10,629 bases of DNA from JALYIM01 sp040003205 (GCA_040003205.1 JBDUDA010000094.1:1-10629), one strand, 5' to 3'; shown: positions 1 to 7,160, counted from the stretch's first letter. Numbers and translations are program-made. The notes: a model not told the origin generated them from the letters alone.

Positions 1-1
1 T

Positions 2-1291
2 GTTTATTGGCGGAGCGCGTTTGCGGAACTGCTAGCGGCGGCGCTGTTGCCCTTGCTTCTTCTTTGTGTTTTTCGTGCGGCAGAGGCCCCTTCAGGAAAG
101 CGGCTGCGTGCGGTTCTCCTGCTGGGACTTGTTTTGGCTGCCGCGTGGCTGACCAACATTCCCTCCGCAGTGATGGCGACATATTCGCTGGGGTTCTTCA
201 CGCTGATGATCGCCGTCACGCGGCGGTCATGGCGAGTTTTACTGTATGCGAGCGGGGCTCTGGTGCTGGCCGGGGGCCTGGCAGCCTTTTATCTTGTGCC
301 GGTCCTGTTGGAACAGAAGTGGGTAAACATATCGCAGGTGCTGGCCCCGGGAGTGCGTCCGGAAGACAACTTCCTCTTTACTATTCTCGACGACCCCGAT
401 CACAATGTGTTCAATCTTTTGGTGTCGCTTGTAGCTGTCTCGGAGATTGTTGTGCTCGCGGGAGCCGCCTTGTTATACGTGCGACGCAGAAATCGCGCGG
501 CGGTCGAGTGTCAATACTTATTCGGATGGGCGGTAGGGTTGATCGTGCTCATGCTGTCTTTCACGCTTCCGGCGTGGAAGCATCTTCCGGAGCTGCGCTT
601 CGTACAGCTCCCCTGGCGATGGTTGCTCTGCATGAACGTCGCGCTGGCACTGACGGTGACTATAGCCTGGCGCACTTGGCTTCCCAGAATAATAATTGCC
701 CTTGCCATGCTTTCGATGATTGTACTGGCGTGGCATCGAGTGCTGCCTCCCTGGTGGGACACCTCTGGAGATATCGCCGAAATGCTCGACGATCAGAAAA
801 GTGGAAAGGGCTACGAAGGGGTTGACGAGTACGTTCCTGCGGGAGCCGATTCCTATGAGACCAAGCAGGACGCGCCCCTGGTACAGTTCGTAGGTAGAGG
901 CAGATCGTTTACTAAGAGTTACGCGGACGACCTGCGAATAAGCAGAACGATCTCCGCGAACGCAAAAGAATGGACCGCGGAATCGAAATCGTTCACGGCT
1001 GAAGTAAGCCGGCCCGGTACGCTGGTGCTGCGACTGTTCAATTATCCGTCGTGGAAGATCGAGGTCAATGGCGCTACCGTTGCGGCCAAATCACATTCGG
1101 TCACCGGACAGATGGAGATTCCAGTCGTCTCCGGAATCAATCGCGTGAAAATTACTTTCGTTCGCACGCGTGACCGTACGCTGGGAGTTGCGATTTCAAT
1201 CATCACAGTATTGCTGTCGCTTGCGCTGCTTGCGCTCACCGGAAAGCATCGGGACCATCCCCAAGCTGCGGAGCTTCAAACCCTGCCGTGA
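2..1291 (+). CDS. Polytopic membrane protein, PTPS-related / YfhO-like (3' part, start outside window)
   Basis: The reading frame is open from the first bases, so the gene starts upstream; 429 residues are visible. About the first 260 residues are hydrophobic helices with short loops, including the stretches near residues 10-22, 34-70 and 76-100. Then comes a hydrophilic extracytoplasmic region of about 150 residues and a final helix (TLGVAISIITVLLSLALLAL) before a short tail. The motif RFVQLPWRWLL near residue 200 and the late segment NYPSWKIEVNG are typical of large bacterial membrane proteins annotated as 6-pyruvoyl-tetrahydropterin-synthase-related or YfhO-like, which resemble membrane glycosyltransferases of GT-C architecture. 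A role in moving or building cell-surface glycans is inference only. An internal TTG at 47 could be mistaken for a start, but the upstream residues YWRSAFAELLAAALLPL continue the family pattern. It ends 4 bp before rdgB, so the two are probably co-transcribed. Confidence 0.75.
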   Translation, partial: VYWRSAFAELLAAALLPLLLLCVFRAAEAPSGKRLRAVLLLGLVLAAAWLTNIPSAVMATYSLGFFTLMIAVTRRSWRVLLYASGALVLAGGLAAFYLVPVLLEQKWVNISQVLAPGVRPEDNFLFTILDDPDHNVFNLLVSLVAVSEIVVLAGAALLYVRRRNRAAVECQYLFGWAVGLIVLMLSFTLPAWKHLPELRFVQLPWRWLLCMNVALALTVTIAWRTWLPRIIIALAMLSMIVLAWHRVLPPWWDTSGDIAEMLDDQKSGKGYEGVDEYVPAGADSYETKQDAPLVQFVGRGRSFTKSYADDLRISRTISANAKEWTAESKSFTAEVSRPGTLVLRLFNYPSWKIEVNGATVAAKSHSVTGQMEIPVVSGINRVKITFVRTRDRTLGVAISIITVLLSLALLALTGKHRDHPQAAELQTLP

Positions 1292-1295
1292 GCCC

Positions 1296-1916
1296 ATGCA
1301 AACCATCCTGATAGCGACGTCGAATCCGGGCAAACTGCGTGACTTCGCGGGAGCGGCAGCGAAACTTGGCGTCACAATCGCGGCGCTTCCCGATTTCGCT
1401 TCAGTGCCGATGGTTGTGGAAAATGGACTGACCTTCGAAGCGAACGCTCGTAAGAAAGCCGAAGAATACAGCAGGTATGCACCCGATCAGATTGTATTGG
1501 CCGATGATTCTGGCTTGGAAGTGGACGCTCTTGAGGGCGCGCCCGGGGTGCATTCTGCCAGGTACGCTGCCGAGGATCCGCAAGCGGCGGAATCGAACAC
1601 CGACGACGACTCTAATAACGCCCGCTTGCTTCGCGAGTTGAAAGATGTTCCACCCGCGCAGCGCACCGCGCGCTTTGTTTGCGTCATTGCGGCCGCGAAG
1701 AATGGGAAAATACAGAAGGTCTGCCGTGGAACTGCCGAGGGAATAATTCTCCGTACTCCTCGTGGGACGAATGGATTCGGATACGACCCGTTATTTCATT
1801 TCCCGTCCATTCAAAAAACATTTGCTGAGCTGACTGCGGAGGAAAAAGCTGCTTACAGCCATCGGGGCGCGGCGTTTCGGAAGTTTTTGGAATGGTGTCA
1901 CGCTGAAAATAATTAG
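1296..1916 (+). CDS. rdgB: RdgB/HAM1 non-canonical purine NTP pyrophosphatase (dITP/XTP)
   Basis: This cytosolic enzyme hydrolyses dITP, ITP and XTP to the monophosphate plus pyrophosphate, keeping deaminated purines out of DNA and RNA. The 206-residue product has the usual family length. It shows the N-terminal nucleotide-binding signature TSNPGK (8-13), the LADDSGLEVDAL segment with the likely metal/catalytic acid Asp71, GAPGVHSARYA (81-91), GTNGFGYDPLF (157-167) and the C-terminal SHRG (188-191). The ATG at 1296 is chosen because translation there begins directly with the conserved beta strand MQTILIATSNPGK; the frame is open further upstream but that stretch overlaps the preceding gene and has no family similarity. 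No clear Shine-Dalgarno is seen, and the start lies 4 bp after the upstream stop, which suggests translational coupling. Confidence 0.95.
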   Translation: MQTILIATSNPGKLRDFAGAAAKLGVTIAALPDFASVPMVVENGLTFEANARKKAEEYSRYAPDQIVLADDSGLEVDALEGAPGVHSARYAAEDPQAAESNTDDDSNNARLLRELKDVPPAQRTARFVCVIAAAKNGKIQKVCRGTAEGIILRTPRGTNGFGYDPLFHFPSIQKTFAELTAEEKAAYSHRGAAFRKFLEWCHAENN

Positions 1917-1976
1917 TGCCGCCATTCTCTGCGTGCGCACAAAGGACGCCATCCCGGTTTATGGCTCATGACATCC

Positions 1977-2005
1977 TTGACTTAGTTTTTGCTCCCCAAC
2001 ATAAT
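1977..2005 (+). promoter_or_regulatory. Sigma70-like promoter of the sdhCAB operon
   Basis: TTGACT (1977-1982) and CATAAT (2000-2005) are separated by exactly 17 bp, each one mismatch from the TTGACA/TATAAT consensus. The pair lies in the 129-bp gap between rdgB and sdhC, so transcription would start near 2012 with a leader of about 35 nt. No operator or leader structure was recognised around it. The overlapping hexamer ATAATA (2001-2006) is an alternative -10 with an 18-bp spacer. Confidence 0.65.
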
Positions 2006-2034
2006 AAAAGGTCCGAATCATTCAGCTGATCCTT

Positions 2035-2040
2035 AAGAGG
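2035..2040 (+). promoter_or_regulatory. Ribosome binding site fixing the GTG start of sdhC
   Basis: AAGAGG lies 5 nt before GTG at 2046. It supports this GTG as the real start; no ATG occurs in the first 40 or so codons of the frame before the conserved membrane region. Confidence 0.6.
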
Positions 2041-2045
2041 GTTCT

Positions 2046-2783
2046 GTGGCGCAGATTGCCAGTCATCGAGCTTCGATCAAGCCAGAACATGCTGTGGCTC
2101 CATTGCGCGCGGGCAAGGGGCATTCTTTTCTGCTCCGCCGGCTGCATTCGCTGAGCGGAATTGTTCCCATCGGACTTTTTCTGATTGAGCATTTCGTTTC
2201 GAACGCATTTGCCACGAGAGGCCCGGGCGCTTACACCAAGCAAGTCGAGTTTTTGAGTGGGTTTCCATTTGTTGTGGGACTCGAGTTGTTCGGCATCTGG
2301 TTGCCAATTCTTTATCACTCGCTTTACGGTTTTTACATCTGGTATCGCGGCGACAGCAATCTTTCAGAATACCCTTGGTCGGGAAACTGGATGTACAGCG
2401 CCCAGCGTTGGACCGGCGCCATCGCTTTCTTCTATATCGTCTGGCACACGTGGCATTTGCGTTTTAGCGGCGTTCATTTGTTGAGCCATCCCGCGTCGGC
2501 ATTTGGAAAAGTTCAGGCCGAGTTTCACAATCCATTAGCGCTGGCTTTTTATGCGGTCGGAATTATTGCTGCTTCATGGCATTTTGCCTATGGGCTCTGG
2601 CTCTTCGCCGCCAAGTGGGGTATCACGGTGGGTGACAGGGCACGCGCTAGATTTGGATACGTGTGCACCGTGATCGGAGTGGCATTTGTTTTAATTGGCG
2701 CGGTCACGATGTACTCGTTTCTGAAAATCCCCCAGCAGCCCTGGGGAGAAGACGCTGCGACCACGGAGTCCGTGGTGCGGTAG
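2046..2783 (+). CDS. sdhC: Succinate dehydrogenase cytochrome b558 subunit (di-heme membrane anchor)
   Basis: This is the membrane anchor of succinate:quinone oxidoreductase. It carries two b hemes and passes electrons from SdhB to the membrane quinone. The 245-residue protein has about five hydrophobic helices (roughly 33-55, 76-100, 122-140, 163-188, 204-228), as in the single-subunit Bacillus/Wolinella type. Histidines sit where the axial heme ligands are expected: His34 (RRLHSLSG), His91 (LYHSLYGFYIW), His134 or His137 (WHTWH) and His179 (SWHFAYGLW). A soluble N-terminal extension of about 25 residues precedes the first helix, making it longer than the Bacillus protein. It starts with GTG behind a good RBS. 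First gene of sdhC-sdhA-sdhB; no sdhD follows, as expected for this type. Confidence 0.93.
   Translation: MAQIASHRASIKPEHAVAPLRAGKGHSFLLRRLHSLSGIVPIGLFLIEHFVSNAFATRGPGAYTKQVEFLSGFPFVVGLELFGIWLPILYHSLYGFYIWYRGDSNLSEYPWSGNWMYSAQRWTGAIAFFYIVWHTWHLRFSGVHLLSHPASAFGKVQAEFHNPLALAFYAVGIIAASWHFAYGLWLFAAKWGITVGDRARARFGYVCTVIGVAFVLIGAVTMYSFLKIPQQPWGEDAATTESVVR
2760..2776 (+). other. Perfect palindrome at the 3' end of sdhC
   Basis: ACCACGGAGTCCGTGGT forms a 7-bp stem with a 3-nt loop, inside the last codons of sdhC and 4 nt before its stop. There is no T-tract, so it is not a classical terminator. It could affect mRNA processing or the ratio of anchor to catalytic subunits, or may be chance in a coding region. 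Confidence 0.35.
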
Positions 2784-2848
2784 CTGCAACGTAAATGTGT
2801 CGCGGCTAAAATCTCGTAAGACAGCGGGCAGATGGGAAACTGATTTCA

Positions 2849-4630
2849 ATGGCATCAAATCCGAAGATTATTGTGATAGGCGGCGGACTCGCGGGACTTT
2901 CCGCAGTCATCAAAATCGCCGAGATGGGCGGAGAGGTGGACCTCTTCTCCATCGTCCCGGTAAAGCGCTCGCACTCGGTATGCGCGCAGGGCGGAATCAA
3001 CGCCGCCAAGAATCTCAAGGGTGAAGGCGACTCGACCTGGCAACACTTTGACGACACCGTATATGGAGGAGATTTCCTCGCCAACCAAACTCCGGTAAAA
3101 GCCATGTGCGAGGCGGCACCGGGAATTATCGATCTGCTCGATCGCATGGGCGTGCCGTTCAATCGCACTCCAGAAGGCCTGCTCGATTTTCGCCGGTTCG
3201 GTGGAACGCTTTACAATCGCACCGCATTTGCCGGCGCCACGACCGGGCAGCAGCTGCTTTACGCGCTCGATGAGCAGGTGCGCCGCTACGAATCAGAAGG
3301 CAAAGTAAAAAAATTCGAGCATTGGGAATTTCTCTCAGCTGTGCTCGATTCCAATCGCGTCTGCCGTGGCATTTGCGCCATGGACCTGCGCTCCATGGAA
3401 GTTCGCACTTTCCCCGCTGACGCCATCATCATCGCCACCGGCGGCATCGGCGCAATTTTTGGCAAGTCAACTAACTCCGTTGTCTGCACTGGCTCCGCGC
3501 AATCCGCCCTTTATCAGCAAGGTTGCTACTACGCCAACGGAGAGTTTATTCAGGTGCATCCCACCTCGATTCCTGGGGAAGATAAGTTACGCCTGATGTC
3601 GGAGTCGGCGCGCGGCGAGGGCGGGCGCGTTTGGGTGCCTAAATCTGCCGGAGATAAACGGGATCCGCTGTCAATTCCTGCGAACGAGCGCTGGTACTTT
3701 TTAGAAGAGTGGTATCCAAAGTACGGAAACCTGGTCCCCCGCGATGTGGCCACCAGAGCCATCTTCAAGGTTGTCTATGAGCACAATCTTGGGATTGACG
3801 GCAAACCGATGGTGTACCTCGATCTCACCCATATTGATCGCGCGATTCTCGATCGCAAGCTGGAAGGCATTCTAGAAATTTACGAGAAGTTTGTGGGGGA
3901 TGACCCGCGCGATGTTCCCATGAAGATATTTCCGGGCATGCACTACACCATGGGAGGTCTGTGGGTGGACTTCAATCAATCTACCAACATCCCGGGAATT
4001 TTCGCGGCCGGAGAATGCGAATATCAATATCACGGAGCTAATCGGCTGGGAGCGAATTCCCTCGTCTCCTGCATCTTCGGAGGCTTTACCGCCGGCCCGA
4101 ACGCGGTCCGTTATGCGCGCAACCTGGCGGCGGCGCCCGGCAACGGACATTTTGAGCAGGAGCAGAAACGGCAGCAGGACACCAACTCCGGATTAATGCG
4201 AGCGGACGGCAATGAAAATCCGTTCCGCCTGTGGCGCGAGTTGGGAGAGCTGATGACCAAGGATTGCACGGTCATCCGCTACAACAAAAACCTGCAAGGC
4301 ACAGATCAAAAGCTGGTTGAAATGCTGGAGCGCTTCCGCCACGTCAATCTGAGCGATCGCTCGCAGTGGGCGAACACCAGCGTGGTGTTCACTCGGCAGC
4401 TCTATAACATGCTGCAACTCGCGCGCGTAATCGCGCAGGGGGCGGCGCTGCGGGATGAGTCCCGGGGAGCGCACTATAAACCCGATTTCCCCGAGCGCGA
4501 CGATAAGAATTTTATGAAGACCACCAAAGCATATTTTGCTCCGGACGCTGACGAGCCGAAATTTAAATTTGAACAGATAGATGTTTCGCTCATTCCGCCC
4601 CGTCCGCGACGATATGACGCGGTGAAATAG
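2849..4630 (+). CDS. sdhA: Succinate dehydrogenase flavoprotein subunit (Bacillus-type)
   Basis: The catalytic subunit oxidises succinate to fumarate using covalently bound FAD at the cytoplasmic face of the membrane. The 593-residue product matches the family length. Visible features are the FAD dinucleotide-binding loop GGGLAG (11-16), the HSVCAQGG segment whose His42 is the expected covalent FAD attachment site, the capping-domain entry NRTAFAGATTGQQLL (123-137), substrate-site His237 (VHPTSIPG), the proton-shuttle Arg298 (VPRDVATRAI), His365 (MHYTMGG) and the late FAD-binding segment GECEYQYHGANRLGANSL. The C-terminus DVSLIPPRPRRYDAVK fits the Bacillus-subtype subfamily rather than the enterobacterial one. 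It starts 65 bp after sdhC with only a weak GGGAAA upstream, and 30 bp separate it from sdhB. All key residues look intact. Fumarate reductase cannot be excluded by sequence alone, but an aerobic TCA role is more likely. Confidence 0.96.
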   Translation: MASNPKIIVIGGGLAGLSAVIKIAEMGGEVDLFSIVPVKRSHSVCAQGGINAAKNLKGEGDSTWQHFDDTVYGGDFLANQTPVKAMCEAAPGIIDLLDRMGVPFNRTPEGLLDFRRFGGTLYNRTAFAGATTGQQLLYALDEQVRRYESEGKVKKFEHWEFLSAVLDSNRVCRGICAMDLRSMEVRTFPADAIIIATGGIGAIFGKSTNSVVCTGSAQSALYQQGCYYANGEFIQVHPTSIPGEDKLRLMSESARGEGGRVWVPKSAGDKRDPLSIPANERWYFLEEWYPKYGNLVPRDVATRAIFKVVYEHNLGIDGKPMVYLDLTHIDRAILDRKLEGILEIYEKFVGDDPRDVPMKIFPGMHYTMGGLWVDFNQSTNIPGIFAAGECEYQYHGANRLGANSLVSCIFGGFTAGPNAVRYARNLAAAPGNGHFEQEQKRQQDTNSGLMRADGNENPFRLWRELGELMTKDCTVIRYNKNLQGTDQKLVEMLERFRHVNLSDRSQWANTSVVFTRQLYNMLQLARVIAQGAALRDESRGAHYKPDFPERDDKNFMKTTKAYFAPDADEPKFKFEQIDVSLIPPRPRRYDAVK

Positions 4631-4660
4631 CGAGCAGCACCCGAGAAGGACCGATCTCAA

Positions 4661-5413
4661 ATGGCCAAAGGTAAAACCGTAGTTTTCAAGATAAAGCGGC
4701 AAGCGAATCCTAACGACAAAGCGCGTTGGGAGGAATTTGAGCTCAATTGGCATTCTGGGATGAATGTCATCTCTTCGCTGATGGAGATCGCGGCGAATCC
4801 CGTCACCCGCGACGGTCAGAAAACTACCCCGATTACATACGACGCGAATTGCCTGGAAGAAGTCTGCGGATCGTGCGCCATGCTGATCAACGGGCGAGCG
4901 CGCATGGCATGCTCCGCGCTGGTGGATAAACTTGAGCAGCCGATTCGGCTTGAGCCATTCTCAAAGTTTCCTATCGTCCGGGATTTATCGGTTGACCGCA
5001 GTGTGCTGTTCGAAAATCTGAAGGCCGTGAAAGCCTGGGTCCCAATTGACGGCTCGTACGATCTGGGCGCGGGACCAAAAGTTTCCATTGCCGAGCAGGA
5101 GCAGGCTTATCCGCTATCACGATGCATATCGTGTTGCTGCTGTATGGAAGCGTGTCCCCAGTTCAACGAAGAGACCGGGTTCGTGGGAGCGGCGACCATC
5201 GCACAAGTGCGGCTCTTCAATACTCATCCCACAGGGTCGTCGCTCAAGCGCGAGCGACTCGATGCGCTCATGGGAGACGGCGGAATTCAGGAATGTGGTT
5301 ACGCGCAGAACTGCGTGGAAGTTTGTCCTAAAGACATTCCGCTAACTCGAGCGATCGCGGAAGTTGGCGGCGACGTGATGAAACAAGCCATCGGAGACAT
5401 TTTCCGTAAGTAG
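4661..5413 (+). CDS. sdhB: Succinate dehydrogenase iron-sulfur subunit
   Basis: This subunit wires electrons from the FAD of SdhA to the hemes and quinone of SdhC through three clusters. In the 250-residue protein the [2Fe-2S] ligands are Cys64, Cys69, Cys72 and Cys84 (CLEEVCGSC, then C after 11 residues). The C-terminal ferredoxin-like domain has CxxCxxCxxxCP at Cys155, 158, 161 and 165, and a second set at Cys212, 218 and 222 followed by Pro. By family precedent 155/158/161/222 hold [4Fe-4S] and 165/212/218 hold [3Fe-4S]. Two extra cysteines, 159 and 160, give four Cys in a row (CISCCCCMEACP). The start ATG is preceded by AAGGA at 4646-4650, 10 nt upstream. Last gene of the operon; palindromic repeats begin about 55 bp after its stop. 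Confidence 0.96.
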   Translation: MAKGKTVVFKIKRQANPNDKARWEEFELNWHSGMNVISSLMEIAANPVTRDGQKTTPITYDANCLEEVCGSCAMLINGRARMACSALVDKLEQPIRLEPFSKFPIVRDLSVDRSVLFENLKAVKAWVPIDGSYDLGAGPKVSIAEQEQAYPLSRCISCCCCMEACPQFNEETGFVGAATIAQVRLFNTHPTGSSLKRERLDALMGDGGIQECGYAQNCVEVCPKDIPLTRAIAEVGGDVMKQAIGDIFRK

Positions 5414-5466
5414 AGTACCCTGTCACCCGACCGACCACTTTGTTTCCCGCAGCGAATCAACGGGCG

Positions 5467-5555
5467 AGTGGAGGGACCTGCTTCAGTTTTAGTTCCAGCA
5501 ACAAGAGCAGGTCTCTCGACTGCGCAAGGCTCCGCCTTGCTTCGCTCGAGATCAC
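5467..5555. repeat. Back-to-back palindromic intergenic repeats, two hairpins
   Basis: Downstream of sdhB, GAGGGACCTGCTT (5471-5483) can pair with GAGCAGGTCTCTC (5505-5517): 13 pairs in RNA including two G-U, around a 21-nt loop. Immediately after, GCAAGGC-TCC-GCCTTGC (5524-5540) is a perfect 7-bp hairpin. The right arm and what follows (AGCAGGTCTCTCGACT, then TTCGCTCGAGATCACA) resemble the element at 10007-10049, while the left arm with flanks (5467-5483) is the exact reverse complement of 10007-10023. It therefore looks like parts of two copies of a dispersed repeat facing each other. Neither hairpin has a T-tract, but together they could slow or end transcription from sdhCAB. Confidence 0.6.
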
Positions 5556-5747
5556 ATATTGAGGCCAACAATAGGTCGAAGTCCGCTCTGGTAACCGCAT
5601 TTGACGTTACTATCAGAGTCCTCGAAAGTAATGGTGAAATACGATTACCCAGCTTTCGTAACCGGATGATGTATAAGTTCTTAGCTGGAATTTTGCAGCG
5701 CTTAGCTTAAGATAATTACCTGGCAAGAATTAAGATCATTTTAAGTT
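5556..5747. other. Rest of the sdhB-DUF5715 intergenic gap
   Basis: This stretch is more AT-rich than its surroundings and carries no convincing gene. A -10-like GATAAT (5711-5716) lies about 32 bp before the next start, but no matching -35 was found at 16-18 bp. CCAGCT (5649-5654) and AGCTGG (5683-5688) are complementary but far apart. It probably contains the promoter of the next gene, which could not be placed. Confidence 0.3.
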
Positions 5748-6533
5748 TTGCAAACAGCCTTCAGCCACTTTGTGAAGAACAAGATTCAATACGCGACTTG
5801 TATCCTGCTCCTGATGGTCGTCGGGGCGTGCGCCCCCGCGTTCGGCATGCATCGCAGAATGCACGCTCGCCACGTGCATCGCGGCTTCCGCGCCCGCTTA
5901 CGGCATATTTTTTGGAACCCCCTGTTTCGTCCATCCCACGAATCGTTGCTGCGCCAGAACGAAGAGATTGATCGCCTCGACCTGCCGCGCATTCAGGATG
6001 ACGACGAACTGGAGCGCTTGAAGTCGAGCGAAGATTTGGTTCCAATTGTCCCGAGCCTGACTTTGCGAATTGATCCACGTCTCGATCCTGATCGAAGATA
6101 TTGCCGTCCGTTCACGCGCGACTTTCTTGAAGACATAAGCGAGGCCTATTACAGGCAGTTCCACCAGCAAATTCAGGTGAATTCCGCGGTGCGCACGGTG
6201 TTGGTGCAGAAGAAGCTTCGCCGTCACAATCGCAACGCCGCTCCTGAGTTCGGCGACACCGCCTCATCGCATCTCGCGGGAATCACCGTGGACCTTCAGC
6301 GGCGCGGCATGTCGCGCGCCCAGGTTAAATGGATGGAGCAATATATTGTTCCCCTGAAAGCCGAAGGCTTAGTTGAGCCCGAAGAAGAGCGCCATCAGTG
6401 GGTATTTCATATTGCCGTTTCAGGACGCTACTCCGAATGGCGCGAATCGCAGATGCTGGCAAACCAGACGGAACTGGAACAGGACACCGATTCGGATGCG
6501 ATCACGCTCTCGAGCAATCGGGCTGCGCAATAA
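5748..6533 (+). CDS. Exported DUF5715-like protein with M15 peptidase-like metal-site signature
   Basis: The 261-residue product resembles the family recalled as DUF5715, common in Acidobacteriota and without an assigned function. Residues 10-33 form a signal peptide (KNK, hydrophobic core, then VGACAPAFG). Cys28 in VGAC could be a weak lipobox, or APAFG a signal peptidase I site. A His/Arg-rich stretch (34-53) follows, then a polar region, then a conserved C-terminal domain (about 118-235). That domain contains IQVNSAVRTVLVQKKL (142-157) and SSHLAGITVD (173-182), matching the SxHxxGxAxD metal motif of M15 D-Ala-D-Ala peptidases with Thr for Ala, and WVFHIAV with His221. His175, Asp182 and His221 are the inferred metal ligands. 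The VanX/VanY-type catalytic Glu three residues before the last His is replaced by Trp218. The start is uncertain: TTG 5748 follows closely on an in-frame stop and has a poor RBS, while GTG 5772 would give a tidier signal peptide. Confidence 0.8.
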   Translation: MQTAFSHFVKNKIQYATCILLLMVVGACAPAFGMHRRMHARHVHRGFRARLRHIFWNPLFRPSHESLLRQNEEIDRLDLPRIQDDDELERLKSSEDLVPIVPSLTLRIDPRLDPDRRYCRPFTRDFLEDISEAYYRQFHQQIQVNSAVRTVLVQKKLRRHNRNAAPEFGDTASSHLAGITVDLQRRGMSRAQVKWMEQYIVPLKAEGLVEPEEERHQWVFHIAVSGRYSEWRESQMLANQTELEQDTDSDAITLSSNRAAQ

Positions 6534-6590
6534 TCTTTCGGCCCGACTTCATTCGCCGCGCCGCCAACTTTTCTCTAAAATCTTCTGATC

Positions 6591-7127
6591 ATGATCGTTC
6601 TCATGGCAGGGTTGCCCGCGACAGGCAAGAGCACCCTATGTCGGGCGCTGGCATTGCGACTCGGCGGCAGCGTTCTCGATAAAGATATTGTTCGCGCTTC
6701 CCTGTTTTCTCAAACAGACATTGAATACTCCACCGCACAGGATGACTTTTGCGTGAACACTATGCTGGAAGCTGCGGCCTTCACTCTGCAACAAAATCCT
6801 CGGCGGATGATTTTTCTTGATGGACGTCCATTCTCGCGTCGCTATCAGATTGATCAGGCAATTGCGGCAGTCGAGATTCTTAAACAGCCATGGCACATTC
6901 TGGAATGCGTGTGCTCCAGCGAAACTGCCCATGAACGGCTCGCCGAACAATCGGCCGAGGGCCTCCATCTTGCGGGCAATCGCGACTATAAACTTTACGA
7001 GCGAGTGAAGTCTGAGTTTGAGCCGATCACGCTTCCAAAAACTGTGATTGATACAGATCGTCCGATCGAGCAGTGCGTCGCGCTGGCATCCTCGGTGCTG
7101 ATGGGAGACCGGCCCAGCGGCACTTGA
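6591..7127 (+). CDS. P-loop NTPase, small-molecule kinase-like (AAA_33 / zeta-toxin-like fold)
   Basis: The 178-residue protein begins almost directly with a Walker A motif, GLPATGKS (7-14), after one beta strand. LDKDIVR (29-35) is the kinase-like D-x-x-R strand, and MIFLDGR (73-79) is a Walker B-like strand with Asp77. The helix SETAHERLAEQS supplies arginines in the usual lid region. This layout and size match small predicted kinases of the AAA_33 group, related to gluconate, chloramphenicol and zeta kinases. The substrate cannot be read from the sequence. No antitoxin-like gene lies beside it, so a toxin-antitoxin role is not supported. The start ATG has no Shine-Dalgarno and lies only 9 nt after a -10-like TAAAAT (6576-6581), so the mRNA may have a very short leader. 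It is cytosolic, between two genes for exported proteins. Confidence 0.82.
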   Translation: MIVLMAGLPATGKSTLCRALALRLGGSVLDKDIVRASLFSQTDIEYSTAQDDFCVNTMLEAAAFTLQQNPRRMIFLDGRPFSRRYQIDQAIAAVEILKQPWHILECVCSSETAHERLAEQSAEGLHLAGNRDYKLYERVKSEFEPITLPKTVIDTDRPIEQCVALASSVLMGDRPSGT

Positions 7128-7160
7128 CCGGGGCACCCACGGCATCTCGGGATTGAAGCG

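Noticed and set aside
47..49. TTG as the start of the first membrane protein
   Set aside because: The frame is open upstream to the window edge, and the upstream residues (YWRSAFAELLAAALLPL) fit the family, so the true start lies outside.
7..825. Long open frame overlapping the first membrane-protein gene
   Set aside because: It overlaps the strongly hydrophobic, family-like frame 2-1291. Its own translation is Cys/Arg/Ser-rich with no recognisable domain, so it is a shadow frame.
1170..1295. Upstream extension of RdgB
   Set aside because: These 42 codons lie inside the preceding gene and show no RdgB similarity; conserved sequence starts exactly at ATG 1296.
4193..4753. 186-residue minus-strand open frame across the sdhA-sdhB junction
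   Set aside because: It is antisense to well-supported sdhA and sdhB coding sequence and has no recognisable motif.
5524..5540. Classical Rho-independent terminator of sdhCAB
   Set aside because: The stem is perfect but only 7 bp and is followed by TTCGCTCGAG rather than a T-tract, so it is kept as part of a repeat.
5468..5710. 80-residue open frame between sdhB and the DUF5715-like gene
   Set aside because: It runs through the palindromic repeats, has no domain or RBS, and its composition follows the repeat sequence.
6591..7127. Zeta-type toxin of a toxin-antitoxin pair
   Set aside because: The fold is similar, but no small antitoxin-like gene lies next to it and the flanking genes are unrelated.
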